From Anaerococcus provencensis (GTDB taxonomy: Bacteria > Bacillota > Clostridia > Tissierellales > Peptoniphilaceae), in the NCBI RefSeq assembly GCF_000312365.2, contig NZ_HG003686.1, positions 242,781 through 306,780 of the forward strand: a stretch of 64,000 bases of DNA, in the 5' to 3' direction. This document shows positions 1-8,321 of the stretch, piece by piece. The position numbers and the translations under genes are program-made. The notes beneath the pieces were generated by a model. It was not told where the DNA came from and did not search any database. It saw only the letters and a list, made by a program, of their open reading frames with translations. The first letter of the stretch is position 1; every line of letters starts with the position of its first letter.

Positions 1-820
1 AGATTACATAAATGCTGAGACCTAGGTAGAGCGTTTTTTCCCTCAATAGTTTATTGATTGCACCAAACATAAAGCCAAAAACCATGCCTGAAATTGGTAG
101 GATTAGCATATATAGGCTTACATCAGCATCAAGACCCTTTGCTAGGGTTGCAATTGTTGGAAATCTTACACTTATAGCTGTGTTATTCATAATAATAATA
201 GCTATAAAAACTACATAAAAAATTAATTGGCCACTTATCCTAAATTTTGACTCATCTTTGCTTTCAACATTTATGTCCACATCAGGAATTGTTCTATTAA
301 AATTAAACATAATTAAAAAAGCAAAACCGTAAACCAGAAATGCAAGTTGCCATTGGATCTTGATTAAGAGACCTGCAATAAATAATAGGGCCATTTGTCC
401 AATAAACTCTGCAGAAATTCTTATACCGTGTAGCTTATTTGCCTCGTCTCCTTCAAAAAATACATTTATATAATTGGCACTGTGTCCATTAAATAGGCCA
501 ACACCAGCACCCATCAAAAGACGGCTTATTATAATAGATGTATATGACTTAAATACTACTGGTGTAATCGCACTTAGCCCCACTAAAAATAGACCGGTAT
601 CCACGCACTTTTTCATACCGACTTTTTGGGTAATCTTTTCATTTAATAATATAGTCACAATTGATGCTATAGATGCAAGGGTTATCATCATTTCAGCATT
701 TGTGATAGAAAGTCCTAAGTCTATTTGCATAAAAGCAAGGGTACCGGATACTACACTATTGCTGGCAACATAAATTGATAGGGCAAGTATTGCTATTTTT
801 TTCCTTAAATCATTTTTCAC
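1..820 (-). CDS. MFS transporter, 3' end cut by the window edge
   Basis: I translated the minus strand by eye. It is open from a start near 820 to the left edge (about 273 residues visible). The protein is a run of hydrophobic helices with short charged loops, and an Arg-Leu-Leu-Met-Gly-Ala-Gly-Val-Gly stretch typical of major facilitator helix 4 follows a loop rich in Ser and Thr. It should be an inner-membrane proton- or solute-driven transporter; the substrate cannot be told. I chose the GTG at 820 because an AAGAGG ribosome site lies 7 bases upstream. An in-frame ATG at 838 lacks such a site. The C-terminal third lies outside the window. Confidence 0.8.
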   Translation of the reverse strand, partial: MKNDLRKKIAILALSIYVASNSVVSGTLAFMQIDLGLSITNAEMMITLASIASIVTILLNEKITQKVGMKKCVDTGLFLVGLSAITPVVFKSYTSIIISRLLMGAGVGLFNGHSANYINVFFEGDEANKLHGIRISAEFIGQMALLFIAGLLIKIQWQLAFLVYGFAFLIMFNFNRTIPDVDINVESKDESKFRISGQLIFYVVFIAIIIMNNTAISVRFPTIATLAKGLDADVSLYMLILPISGMVFGFMFGAINKLLREKTLYLGLSIYVI

Positions 821-1024
821 CGAAATACCTCTTTTCATAAAAATATCATATCAAATGATAAATAAAAGGTAAATAATGTCACATTAGCGTAATGAATAAG
901 AAAGGCCTAAAAATAGCCAATTCATATGTATTAATAAGAGAATAAGTTCAAATATTTGACTTTTGTAATAAATATTATGAAAAATAAAAAATATTATAAA
1001 AAGCTTTGTAAAAAAGGGCAAAAA

Positions 1025-1057
1025 AAGAGTGCTTGCTTAATCATGCCTAGCACTCTT
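1025..1057 (-). terminator. Rho-independent terminator of the small acetyltransferase gene
   Basis: AAGAGTGCT and AGCACTCTT form a 9-bp stem. On the minus strand it is followed by a T run (the A-rich stretch just below 1025). It sits 11 bases beyond the stop codon of the gene at 1068-1349. Confidence 0.85.
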
Positions 1058-1067
1058 AGTATTAATT

Positions 1068-1349
1068 TTATCTAGCGTCCAAGTCCCCGTATTTTTCTGG
1101 CTCTTGATCAAATTTCTTAACTGCATATGAGCAAATAGGGATGATTTTTACATTTTCCTTTCTGGCAGCTTCACAAACTTCGTCAACTAGCTTAGCTGCT
1201 AGGCCTTGACCTTGGTAATTGCTATCAACAACTGTATGGGTGATAGCCCAAGTGTCATTTGTTTTTTCTTCGTATTGGCAGAAGCCAGCTTTTTTATCAC
1301 CATCTAAAGCTTGAGCTTCGTGTTCTTCTTTTACAAATTTTATAATCAT
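1068..1349 (-). CDS. Small GNAT-fold N-acetyltransferase (YidJ/GCN5-like, 93 aa)
   Basis: This short protein matches the compact GNAT family in which only the acetyl-CoA binding core is kept. It has an Ile-Thr-His-Thr-Val-Val-Asp strand followed by the Gln-Gly-Gln-Gly-Leu-Ala pyrophosphate loop and a C-terminal Pro-Ile-Cys-Ser-Tyr-Ala segment. It probably acetylates a small molecule or protein in the cytoplasm; the substrate is unknown. I start it at the ATG at 1349, six bases after AGGTG. A GTG three codons earlier overlaps that ribosome site and is unlikely. It is monocistronic, with its own terminator. Confidence 0.85.
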   Translation of the reverse strand: MIIKFVKEEHEAQALDGDKKAGFCQYEEKTNDTWAITHTVVDSNYQGQGLAAKLVDEVCEAARKENVKIIPICSYAVKKFDQEPEKYGDLDAR

Positions 1350-1419
1350 TTTATTCACCTCTTATTGAATCTATACCCCAATAATGGGTAAATAAATAAA
1401 AATAATATAGGAGGAAATT

Positions 1420-2190
1420 ATGGAAAGAAGAGATTTTAAATTATCAAGCGTATTAATTATTCAAATTTTGATGGCTCTTATTCTATATCTTTTAGGAAAG
1501 ATACTTAATGGACCTATAGAAGAATCCGAACCATCGATTATTTACTCAATTTTGGCTTTGTTAATTACTATACTGGGAAATGTAACCCTTGCCCACGGTT
1601 TATTATTTAATAGGATGGGTACGGTTTCAGAATATTTAGATGGAATCCATGTTATAAATCCATCAAACTTTGGAGTTAGCCTATTATTAAATGTAATCCC
1701 AACTATAGCAATGACTTTAATTGGAACAGTTTTTGCTGCATCTTTAACTGTTAGCCTTCTGGCAGGAAACTATAGTGGCCTGGGATCTTTTGCTTTTGGT
1801 CTAATAATAATACTTGTATTATCTACTATATATTATATTTTTACCGCCTACCAATTTTTTGTCATAGCTGAGAATCCAAAGATGCCTTTTGGAGATCTTT
1901 TTAAAAAAGTATTTGTTGTTGGTAAAAATTTGGCTGGGCAAACAGTAAAGGTATTTTTGAAATGGATATTACTTCCTGTAATTATTTTTATAGTTTTGAT
2001 AGTAGCCTTGTTTGGGGCGTCAAGTGGAGCTAATATTGGGGCAAGTATTTTTGCTGGGATTCTAAGCCTTGTTTTCATTGTTTATATAGTTGTCGCTTAT
2101 GTATTTTTCCTAAACCAACTTTCATTAAACTATCTAGGTTACAAGGAGAAAAATAAAGAAGAAGCTTATCAAAAGCAAGTATTTGAATAA
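1420..2190 (+). CDS. Six-helix membrane protein of unknown function (256 aa)
   Basis: I do not recognise a family. The protein has a short charged N-terminus (Met-Glu-Arg-Arg-Asp), then about six hydrophobic segments near residues 10-30, 42-66, 85-113, 121-150, 178-202 and 208-235, and a Lys/Glu-rich cytoplasmic tail. There are no conserved polar residues inside helices that would mark a transporter or enzyme. The general pattern is that of DUF-type membrane proteins of Firmicutes. A good AGGAGG site lies 7 bases before the ATG. It stands alone, with a terminator after it, divergent from the acetyltransferase. Confidence 0.75.
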   Translation: MERRDFKLSSVLIIQILMALILYLLGKILNGPIEESEPSIIYSILALLITILGNVTLAHGLLFNRMGTVSEYLDGIHVINPSNFGVSLLLNVIPTIAMTLIGTVFAASLTVSLLAGNYSGLGSFAFGLIIILVLSTIYYIFTAYQFFVIAENPKMPFGDLFKKVFVVGKNLAGQTVKVFLKWILLPVIIFIVLIVALFGASSGANIGASIFAGILSLVFIVYIVVAYVFFLNQLSLNYLGYKEKNKEEAYQKQVFE

Positions 2191-2203
2191 ATATATAAGA
2201 GAC

Positions 2204-2233
2204 AAAAGCTGACTTTTTTAGGTTAGCTTTTTT
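2204..2233 (+). terminator. Rho-independent terminator
   Basis: AAAAGCTGAC pairs with GTTAGCTTTT around a short T-rich loop and is followed by more T residues, 13 bases after the stop of the membrane-protein gene. Confidence 0.85.
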
Positions 2234-2267
2234 CTTTGCCTATTAGTCTTATTGTAAAGTATCTATG

Positions 2268-2276
2268 TGGTATAAT
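2268..2276 (+). promoter_or_regulatory. Extended -10 promoter of trkA
   Basis: TGG-TATAAT is an extended -10 element. No good -35 hexamer is present at 17 bases, as is usual when the TGn extension is present. The trkA start is about 75 bases downstream. Confidence 0.5.
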
Positions 2277-2350
2277 TAAGTTAATTATCTATGTTTTAAA
2301 CTTGAATTTAAATATATAAATGCTATACTAGTTAGACTTAGGAGGAATAG

Positions 2351-3721
2351 ATGAATATTATTATCCTGGGAGCTGGTAAGGTCGGCTCTTATCTTACAGA
2401 AGAATTATCTTTACAAAATCACGATATTTTGGTAATCGATCAAGATAAGGATATCTTAAATAAATTACTTGAACAAAATGATGTCATGGCGCTTGTCGGC
2501 GATGGAACAGATATTGATGTATTAAAAGAAGCAAATGTCGATAACTGTGACATATTCATAGCCCTAACAAGAAACGATGATACTAATATTATCTCTGCAG
2601 CCCTAGCAAGAAATTTGGGAGCAAAGGACATAATACTTAGGCTAAGAGATACTAAGTATGTTAACAATTTGGATAATATAGTAGAACTAACTGGTTCTAA
2701 TCTAGTAATAAATCCAGAATACCTTGCTGCAAAAGAAATTCAGAGATCTATCAAATATTCCCATGCTAGAAATGTACAAAGTTTCCTAGAAGATAGGTCA
2801 ATGATGCTTGAGATTACTATTGGCAAAAATTCTAGGCTTGCTGGTCTTAGGCTTAGTGAGGCCGACTCATACTTAAACCAATTTGATGTGCTAATGGGCA
2901 TAGTAAATGACCATGGAGAAATCAGTATACCTAGGGGTAATTTTATCCTAGAAGCAGGGCAAAAAATTTATATAATGGGAACAAAAGAAGATGTAGATAC
3001 CTTCTATAAGGCGGAAATTCCTGAAAATATTAGAATGAAAGATGTGCTTATAATAGGTGCAAGCTCCTTAAGTTCACATCTAACTAGACTCCTACTAGAA
3101 AGAAATTTTAATGTTACAGTAATTGAAATTGATAGAGAAAAGGCGATTAATTTCCAAGAGCAATATGCTGAAGCCATAGTAATAAATGCAGATGGTTCAG
3201 ATCCTGATATATTAGAAGAAGCTAGGGTTGAGAGCTTCGATGCTGTTGTAGCCCTCACAGGCATGGACGAAGAAAATATCTTGATTGCCCTAATAGCTGA
3301 AAAATATGGAATTGAAAAAATTATAGCCAAGGTAAATAGAACAAGCTTGTTAAAGATAACCGGAATCTTAGACCTAGATGCCACCTTTACACCAAAATCT
3401 GTAGCATCTAACTATATCAATAGGGTCATCAGGTCAAAGGTCGATTCTAAGGACATATCAACCTTAAACAACCTCTACAAGCTAGAAGATGATCAAGTAG
3501 AAGTCCTAGAATTTGAAGTAAGCGAAAACTCTTTGCTATTTAATCATAGTTTGAAAGAAGTAAAGGTAAAAGATGACACCCTAGTGGCAATAATTGAACA
3601 TAGAAATCGTGACGGATCGATTGAAGTTGCTACAGGAAATTCTGTCATAGAAAAAGGTGATAGGGTCCTAATCATTACAAAAAGTAAGAATATGGCTCAA
3701 GTTGACGATATATTGGAGTAG
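2351..3721 (+). CDS. trkA: TrkA, NAD-binding regulatory subunit of the Trk potassium system
   Basis: The length (456 aa) and two RCK repeats match full-length TrkA. The first Rossmann domain has an intact Gly7-Ala-Gly-Lys-Val-Gly12 nucleotide motif, and its beta-2 Asp follows in Val-Ile-Asp-Gln-Asp. The second Rossmann domain (from about 229) has a degenerate Gly-Ala-Ser-Ser-Leu-Ser motif, so probably only the first binds nucleotide well. TrkA_C domains follow each. The protein sits on the cytoplasmic face and gates the TrkH pore in response to nucleotides. An AGGAGG site precedes the ATG. The stop is two bases before the trkH start, so the two are co-translated. Confidence 0.96.
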   Translation: MNIIILGAGKVGSYLTEELSLQNHDILVIDQDKDILNKLLEQNDVMALVGDGTDIDVLKEANVDNCDIFIALTRNDDTNIISAALARNLGAKDIILRLRDTKYVNNLDNIVELTGSNLVINPEYLAAKEIQRSIKYSHARNVQSFLEDRSMMLEITIGKNSRLAGLRLSEADSYLNQFDVLMGIVNDHGEISIPRGNFILEAGQKIYIMGTKEDVDTFYKAEIPENIRMKDVLIIGASSLSSHLTRLLLERNFNVTVIEIDREKAINFQEQYAEAIVINADGSDPDILEEARVESFDAVVALTGMDEENILIALIAEKYGIEKIIAKVNRTSLLKITGILDLDATFTPKSVASNYINRVIRSKVDSKDISTLNNLYKLEDDQVEVLEFEVSENSLLFNHSLKEVKVKDDTLVAIIEHRNRDGSIEVATGNSVIEKGDRVLIITKSKNMAQVDDILE

Positions 3722-3723
3722 GT

Positions 3724-5184
3724 ATGAACATTAAAATTATAAATAACGCTATTGGAAGGCTATTGCAGGTACTAGCTTTATTGATGATTTTACCATTGAT
3801 AGTTGCTTTTATTTACAAAGAAGGCACAAATGACAAATTATATTTCGTATTTCCAATTATCTTATCAGGACTTTTAGGGACTTTCTTAGTAAAAAAGGGA
3901 AGTACAAAAGGCCATGTATTTACTAGAGAAGCCATGTTTACCACAGCTTTTTGCTGGGTTTTGTACTCTATTATTGGAGCCATTCCTCTTTACTTGACAC
4001 CAACAAACTATCCCAAATTTTTGGATGCCTTTTTTGAAATGGCAAGTGGATTTACAACTTGTGGTGCATCAGTTGCTACAAACGTAGATATACTTCCTCA
4101 CTCAATAATATTTTGGAAATCATTGTCCCACTTAATAGGTGGTATGGGAATTTTAGTATTTACCCTTGCGATTTTGCCAAAGCAAAACAAAGAAGCAACA
4201 AACCTAATGCAAGCAGAAGTCCCAGGACCAACCTTTGGAAAAATCACACCAAAATTAGCAGAAACAGCAAGAGTCTTATACATACTATATCTTGCCTTGA
4301 CACTTATAACTACAATAGCACTATTGCTAGCTGGAATGAACTTATTTGATAGTATCATATTTGCTATGGGAGCTGCTGGAACTGGCGGATTTGCAAACCA
4401 TGGGACAAGTGTAGCCTTTTATGATTCTAGGTCTATAGAAATCATCCTTGGAGTTGCTATGATGCTCTTTGGAGTAAATTTCAACTTATATTACTATGCA
4501 ATAATAAAATCTGTAAAAGAAAGCTTCAAATCAGAAGAACTTTGGGCATATGTAGGAGTAATATTTGTTGCGACAGTCCTCATATTCATAAGCATAAGAC
4601 CAATCTATAATGATCCTTTGTATTCTGGATCAAATGCGTTTTTTACAGTGTCATCGATAATTACAACAACAGGGTATGTATCAGCTGACTTTGGCAACTG
4701 GCCATTTTTTGCTAGACACCTACTAACCCTACTTATGTTTATAGGTGGATGTGCTGGCTCAACAGCTGGTGGTCTAAAGGTCTCTAGAGTAGTGATGATG
4801 TTTAAATCTGCGATAAATCAAATAAAAACAGCTGTTAACCCAAAGAGGATTACAGTAAATAGATTAGATGGCAAAAAAGTAGATGATGATGTCGAAAGTT
4901 CAACCAATAGATATTTTTTGATCTATACGATTTTATTTGTAATCTTTATGATAATAGTTTCAATAGATACTAGTGATTTTGAAACGGCATTCACAGCAGT
5001 GGCGGCAACAATAAATAACATAGGACCATACATTGGAGAACTAGGCCCAATGGACACATTTGCAAGGATGAGCGACCTATCAAAATTCACATTGACCCTT
5101 GCTATGCTATTTGGAAGATTGGAATTATACCCAATGCTACTATTAGTATCTCCAATGACATACAAGAATATCAAGAAAAAATAA
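3724..5184 (+). CDS. trkH: TrkH, potassium-translocating membrane subunit
   Basis: The 486-residue protein is a typical Trk/Ktr pore subunit with four membrane-pore-membrane repeats. Selectivity-filter-like segments are visible: Thr-Thr-Cys-Gly-Ala-Ser (near residue 113), Gly-Ala-Ala-Gly-Thr-Gly-Gly (about 216), Thr-Thr-Thr-Gly-Tyr (about 314) and a last, weaker one at Asn-Asn-Ile-Gly-Pro-Tyr (about 429). It imports K+ through the cytoplasmic membrane together with TrkA. No strong hairpin terminator follows the gene; the next signal is the promoter of the RNA at 5237. Confidence 0.95.
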   Translation: MNIKIINNAIGRLLQVLALLMILPLIVAFIYKEGTNDKLYFVFPIILSGLLGTFLVKKGSTKGHVFTREAMFTTAFCWVLYSIIGAIPLYLTPTNYPKFLDAFFEMASGFTTCGASVATNVDILPHSIIFWKSLSHLIGGMGILVFTLAILPKQNKEATNLMQAEVPGPTFGKITPKLAETARVLYILYLALTLITTIALLLAGMNLFDSIIFAMGAAGTGGFANHGTSVAFYDSRSIEIILGVAMMLFGVNFNLYYYAIIKSVKESFKSEELWAYVGVIFVATVLIFISIRPIYNDPLYSGSNAFFTVSSIITTTGYVSADFGNWPFFARHLLTLLMFIGGCAGSTAGGLKVSRVVMMFKSAINQIKTAVNPKRITVNRLDGKKVDDDVESSTNRYFLIYTILFVIFMIIVSIDTSDFETAFTAVAATINNIGPYIGELGPMDTFARMSDLSKFTLTLAMLFGRLELYPMLLLVSPMTYKNIKKK

Positions 5185-5201
5185 AAAACTTGATTTTTTG
5201 A

Positions 5202-5230
5202 TTGACTTTTATAGTTTTAATCATTATAAT
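5202..5230 (+). promoter_or_regulatory. Strong sigma-A promoter of the unidentified RNA
   Basis: TTGACT (5202-5207), a spacer of exactly 17 bases and TATAAT (5225-5230) make a near-consensus housekeeping promoter. No open reading frame follows; the transcript would start near 5237 and end at the terminator at 5434-5467. Confidence 0.8.
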
Positions 5231-5236
5231 TGCAGT

Positions 5237-5467
5237 GACAATAAAATAAAAAAACAAAAAACATTAAGAACACCTGTGGGGTAAGAACTGGTGGGAAATC
5301 TCACATTTATCCATACTTTAGACTCATTTATATGGCTAAAACTCACAACCACAGGGGGCAAATTGCCAAATCCGAATAATAAACTTCCTACCTATAGGGT
5401 TTAAATAATGAGTAAATAGGTAGGATAATAAAATCCTTGTTCAAAATAATGTGCAAGGAATTTTTTT
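5237..5467 (+). ncRNA. Candidate structured small RNA (about 230 nt), family not recognised
   Basis: The unit runs from a near-consensus promoter to a terminator and has no coding potential. It can fold as follows: CCTGTGG (5273-5279) pairs with CCACAGG (5349-5355) to close an inner domain that contains the hairpin GTGGG/CTCAC (5291-5304) and a CCATA/TATGG stem. A separate 9-bp stem CCTACCTAT/ATAGGTAGG (5387-5395 with 5416-5424) follows, then the terminator. The size and isolated position would suit 6S RNA or another housekeeping regulatory RNA, but I cannot match the conserved bases of 6S, tmRNA, SRP RNA, RNase P or a known riboswitch. The family is unassigned. Confidence 0.55.
5434..5467 (+). 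terminator. Rho-independent terminator of the small RNA
   Basis: TCCTTG (5434-5439) pairs with CAAGGA (5454-5459), followed by an uninterrupted T7 run at 5461-5467. Confidence 0.8.
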
Positions 5468-5689
5468 GCCCAAAAAGAGTTGGAGAAGATATTTTTTTAA
5501 ATATCTTGGACTAAAATTTTTGTTTTTTGATTGGATGATTATCTTGTGGTTTTTCGTTATTTAAGGATATACCGTTGCACTAAGGGAAGCTATCTAGTTA
5601 CTTGTAGCATATTTATAGCATGTAAGTAAATACTTTTTTATATTAATATGTCTTTTATTTTGTTGTAGTTTAAGGTTATTCCTTCGACC

Positions 5690-5742
5690 TAAGGGGGAAA
5701 ACCCAGGGGAGTTCCGATTCTCCCCAACTGGTTTCCCCCTTA
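5690..5742. repeat. G/C-rich nested hairpin inside the MITE-like element
   Basis: The outer arms TAAGGGGGAAA and TTTCCCCCTTA pair with a one-base bulge, and an inner GGGGAG/CTCCCC stem closes an 8-base loop. The composition differs sharply from the AT-rich surroundings. Confidence 0.7.
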
Positions 5743-5806
5743 AACCCCCATTTCCGCTACCCCTCGAAACGGCCACTCGCGTGGGGCGGATTGATAATAC
5801 CAACAT

Positions 5807-5916
5807 CAAAAATTGGGTTTTTGCAATCTCAAATTTCTAAAAATCGCAAACTCGCTTCGCTCAAACAGTGCGATTTTTTAAACGAAATTATGAGATCTTA
5901 AAACACCAATTTTTTC
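5807..5916. repeat. Long imperfect inverted repeat inside the MITE-like element
   Basis: The left arm (about 5807-5848) and the right arm (about 5868-5916) contain matching blocks AAATTGG, GTTTT, ATCTCA, ATTTC and AAAAATCGCA in inverted order, with small insertions in the right arm. The loop is about 20 bases. The top of the hairpin is perfect (AAAAATCGCA/TGCGATTTTT). Confidence 0.7.
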
Positions 5917-6203
5917 CACCTCTAGGCTTAAAAACACTTAGACTTAACGGTGCAGCTTATAGTGCATAAACAGTTAAAACAAAAGAATTCTCGAAGAGAA
6001 CTTCTTCTGCTCTGCGCACCACGCAGTGGCGGAGGGGGTGTAGAAGGTATAGGGGGATCGGGGGAAAGGAAAAAGGGGTCTCCGCTACCCCTAATTCCTA
6101 TCCCCCGAGGTGCAGCGGAATATCCTTAAACTATAAATAAACCAAAAGATAATTAATCAATTAACAAAATAAAAAAATATTTTAAACTTTAAAAGGAGGG
6201 ATT

Positions 6204-7238
6204 ATGAAGAAAAAGAGCTTTTTATTATTGGCTTTAATATTATTACTATCATCTTGCTCATCAAGAGAAAAAAACCAGGTTGTTGTTTTTAATGCTGGTG
6301 AATATCTTGATTTGGATTTGATTCCTGAGTTTGAGAAAGAAACGGGGATTGATGTTGTTTATGAAACATTTACTTCTGATGAAGAGATGTTTATAAAGCT
6401 ATCCCAATCATCAAATAACTATGACGTTATTTTTCCGTCAGATTATATGGTCCAAAGACTTAAGAAAAATGACATGCTCGAAAAAATTGATTTTTCTAAT
6501 GTCCCTAATTTTAAATATGTGGAAGATAAGTACAAGGGCCTTGATTTTGATCCTAATAATGAATACACAGTGCCTTATTTCACATCACATTTTGGCATAA
6601 TTTATAACAAGGATATCATCAAAGAACCTATAACGAAATGGGCTGATTTGTGGGACCCTAAGTATAAGGGTGAGATTATAATGTACGATTTGCCAAGGCT
6701 TTCTATGTCTGTTGCCCTACAAAAACTTGGTTATTCTATAAATACTACAAATATGGATGAAATAGAAGAAGCCAAAGAGGAGCTAATCAAGCAAAAGCCC
6801 TTGGTTTACGCTTATCTCACTGATGAGGCCAGGGACTTGGTAGTCCAAGGCGATGCGGCGATTACTGTTATGTATTCTGGGGATGCGCTTTTAATGCAAA
6901 GTCAAAATGAAAACCTTGAGTATGTGATTCCTGAAGAGGGAATGAACCTACAAGTAGATTCTATGGCTATTCCAAAGGGAGCAAAAAATAAAAAAAATGC
7001 TGAGATTTTTATAAATTATTTTACAGACCCAGATGTTTCTGCAAAGAATGCTGAGTGGATGGAAGGCTTCACGTCAGTTGTATCAGGTGTTAGAGAAAAG
7101 TTACCATTTTATATTGCTGATTCTGATATTGCCTATCCAGATTTTGATAAATTGCCAAAACTTGAGATGTTCAAGGACCTAGAAGGATTTATGCAAGTTT
7201 ATAACGACAAATGGGTGGAAGTCCTAGCAAGCTATTAA
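6204..7238 (+). CDS. potD: PotD, spermidine/putrescine-binding lipoprotein
   Basis: This is the extracellular substrate-binding component of a polyamine ABC importer. The signal peptide ends in a lipobox Leu-Ser-Ser-Cys with Cys18 as the lipidated residue. The mature part opens with Val-Val-Val-Phe-Asn-Ala-Gly-Glu-Tyr and contains the PotD-type Phe-Pro-Ser-Asp-Tyr-Met-Val segment and Val-Met-Tyr-Ser-Gly-Asp-Ala, where acidic and aromatic residues bind the polyamine amines. The length (344 aa) is normal. AGGAGG precedes the ATG. It heads a tight four-gene operon; potD is more often the last gene in potABCD, so the order here is permuted. Confidence 0.93.
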   Translation: MKKKSFLLLALILLLSSCSSREKNQVVVFNAGEYLDLDLIPEFEKETGIDVVYETFTSDEEMFIKLSQSSNNYDVIFPSDYMVQRLKKNDMLEKIDFSNVPNFKYVEDKYKGLDFDPNNEYTVPYFTSHFGIIYNKDIIKEPITKWADLWDPKYKGEIIMYDLPRLSMSVALQKLGYSINTTNMDEIEEAKEELIKQKPLVYAYLTDEARDLVVQGDAAITVMYSGDALLMQSQNENLEYVIPEEGMNLQVDSMAIPKGAKNKKNAEIFINYFTDPDVSAKNAEWMEGFTSVVSGVREKLPFYIADSDIAYPDFDKLPKLEMFKDLEGFMQVYNDKWVEVLASY

Positions 7239-7247
7239 GGAGGGGAA

Positions 7248-8321
7248 ATGAGTCAAGTACTAAATTTAGTTGGAATTAACAAAGAGTTTGATGGCAAAAA
7301 GATCTTAGATGACATCAATCTATCGGTAGAAAGAGGAGAGTTCCTAACTTTAATAGGACCATCAGGATGTGGCAAGACAACAACTCTAAGAATTATTGGA
7401 GGTTTTGAAAATCCAGATAGTGGAGAGGTAATCTTTGAAGGTAAAGATATCTCAAAGCTCCCACCAAATGAGAGAAATATAAATACAGTTTTCCAAAATT
7501 ACGCCCTTTTCCCTCATCTAAATGTATTCGACAATGTTGCCTTTGGCCTTAGGATAAAAAAAGTTCCTGAAAAAGAAATAAAAACAAAAGTTCAAAAATC
7601 CCTAGACTTAGTTGACTTGGCTAAATATGGTAACCGTGATATATCAAGGCTTTCAGGTGGTCAAAAACAAAGAGTTGCCATTGCTCGTGCCTTGGTAAAC
7701 GAACCTGAAATTATACTATTTGATGAACCTCTTGGAGCCTTGGACCTAAAACTAAGAAAAAGGATGCAAATCGAACTAAAAAATATCCAAAAAGAAGTAG
7801 GAATCACCTTTATCTACGTAACACATGACCAAGAAGAAGCTCTTTCTATGTCAGATAAGATTGCAGTAATGAATAAGGGAATCATTGAGCAATACGGAAC
7901 ACCTCAATACATTTATGAAGAACCAGTAAATGCCTTTGTTGCAAATTTCCTTGGAGATTCAAATATCTTTAGGGGCAAGATGGTCGATAGGTCAAAGGTA
8001 AGATTTTTAAACCATGAATTCCCATGTGTAGATAAGGTTATGCCAGGCAAGGACGTAAGCGTCATGCTTCGTCCAGAATACCTCTACCTATCAAATGACG
8101 CTAGCCTTAGGGGCATTGTAGAAAATACAATGTTTAAGGGAACTTATTACAATATCAAAGTAAGTGGAGAAGATTTTTCTATAAATGTCCACAATCCAGA
8201 AAATGTAGAAATAGGCAGTGAGGTAGGAGTTGCCATAGACCCTGATGCTATACACGTTATGGAAGAGCCTACAATAGAGGCAGATCCTTATGATAACCCA
8301 TTAGTTGAGGAGCCATCATGA
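7248..8321 (+). CDS. potA: PotA, polyamine ABC transporter ATPase
   Basis: A 357-residue ABC ATPase with Walker A Gly-Pro-Ser-Gly-Cys-Gly-Lys-Thr-Thr (about residues 39-47), a Q-loop in Phe-Gln-Asn-Tyr-Ala, the signature Leu-Ser-Gly-Gly-Gln-Lys-Gln-Arg, Walker B Ile-Leu-Phe-Asp-Glu-Pro and the switch His in Val-Thr-His-Asp-Gln. The last 110 residues form the TOBE/MOI-type regulatory domain of the CUT1/polyamine group. It powers the PotB/PotC channel in the cytoplasm. The start follows AGGAGGGGAA, nine bases after potD. The 3' end overlaps the potB ATG by 4 bases. Confidence 0.95.
   Translation: MSQVLNLVGINKEFDGKKILDDINLSVERGEFLTLIGPSGCGKTTTLRIIGGFENPDSGEVIFEGKDISKLPPNERNINTVFQNYALFPHLNVFDNVAFGLRIKKVPEKEIKTKVQKSLDLVDLAKYGNRDISRLSGGQKQRVAIARALVNEPEIILFDEPLGALDLKLRKRMQIELKNIQKEVGITFIYVTHDQEEALSMSDKIAVMNKGIIEQYGTPQYIYEEPVNAFVANFLGDSNIFRGKMVDRSKVRFLNHEFPCVDKVMPGKDVSVMLRPEYLYLSNDASLRGIVENTMFKGTYYNIKVSGEDFSINVHNPENVEIGSEVGVAIDPDAIHVMEEPTIEADPYDNPLVEEPS

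Larger units (their letters stand above)
5560..6130. mobile_element. MITE-like element with 21-bp terminal inverted repeats and nested palindromes
   Basis: The left end (5560-5580) reads TTTAAGGATAT-A-CCG-T-TGCAC. The right end (6110-6130), read on the other strand, has the same 21 bases with two changes (A to T, T to C). The 571 bp between them carry no credible gene. Internally there is a G/C-rich nested hairpin (5690-5742; TAAGGGGGAAA against TTTCCCCCTTA with GGGGAG/CTCCCC inside), a long imperfect inverted repeat (about 5807-5848 with 5868-5916) and a G-rich segment near 6028-6110 in which a TCCGCTACCCCT motif seen at 5752 recurs. No clear target duplication is visible. It could instead be a large structured repeat of non-transposon origin. 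Confidence 0.55.

Noticed and set aside
474..773. 99-residue frame on the plus strand near the left edge
   Set aside because: It is the antisense shadow of the MFS transporter gene, whose minus-strand frame reads as clear membrane helices to the window edge.
5237..5467. Assignment of the RNA to a cobalamin, SAM, c-di-GMP or T-box riboswitch
   Set aside because: None of the conserved core bases of those families could be found, and no gene is controlled immediately downstream because a terminator ends the unit.
5594..5809. 71-residue minus-strand frame rich in Arg/Gly
   Set aside because: It lies inside the palindromic MITE-like element, has no ribosome site and reflects its G/C-rich hairpin.
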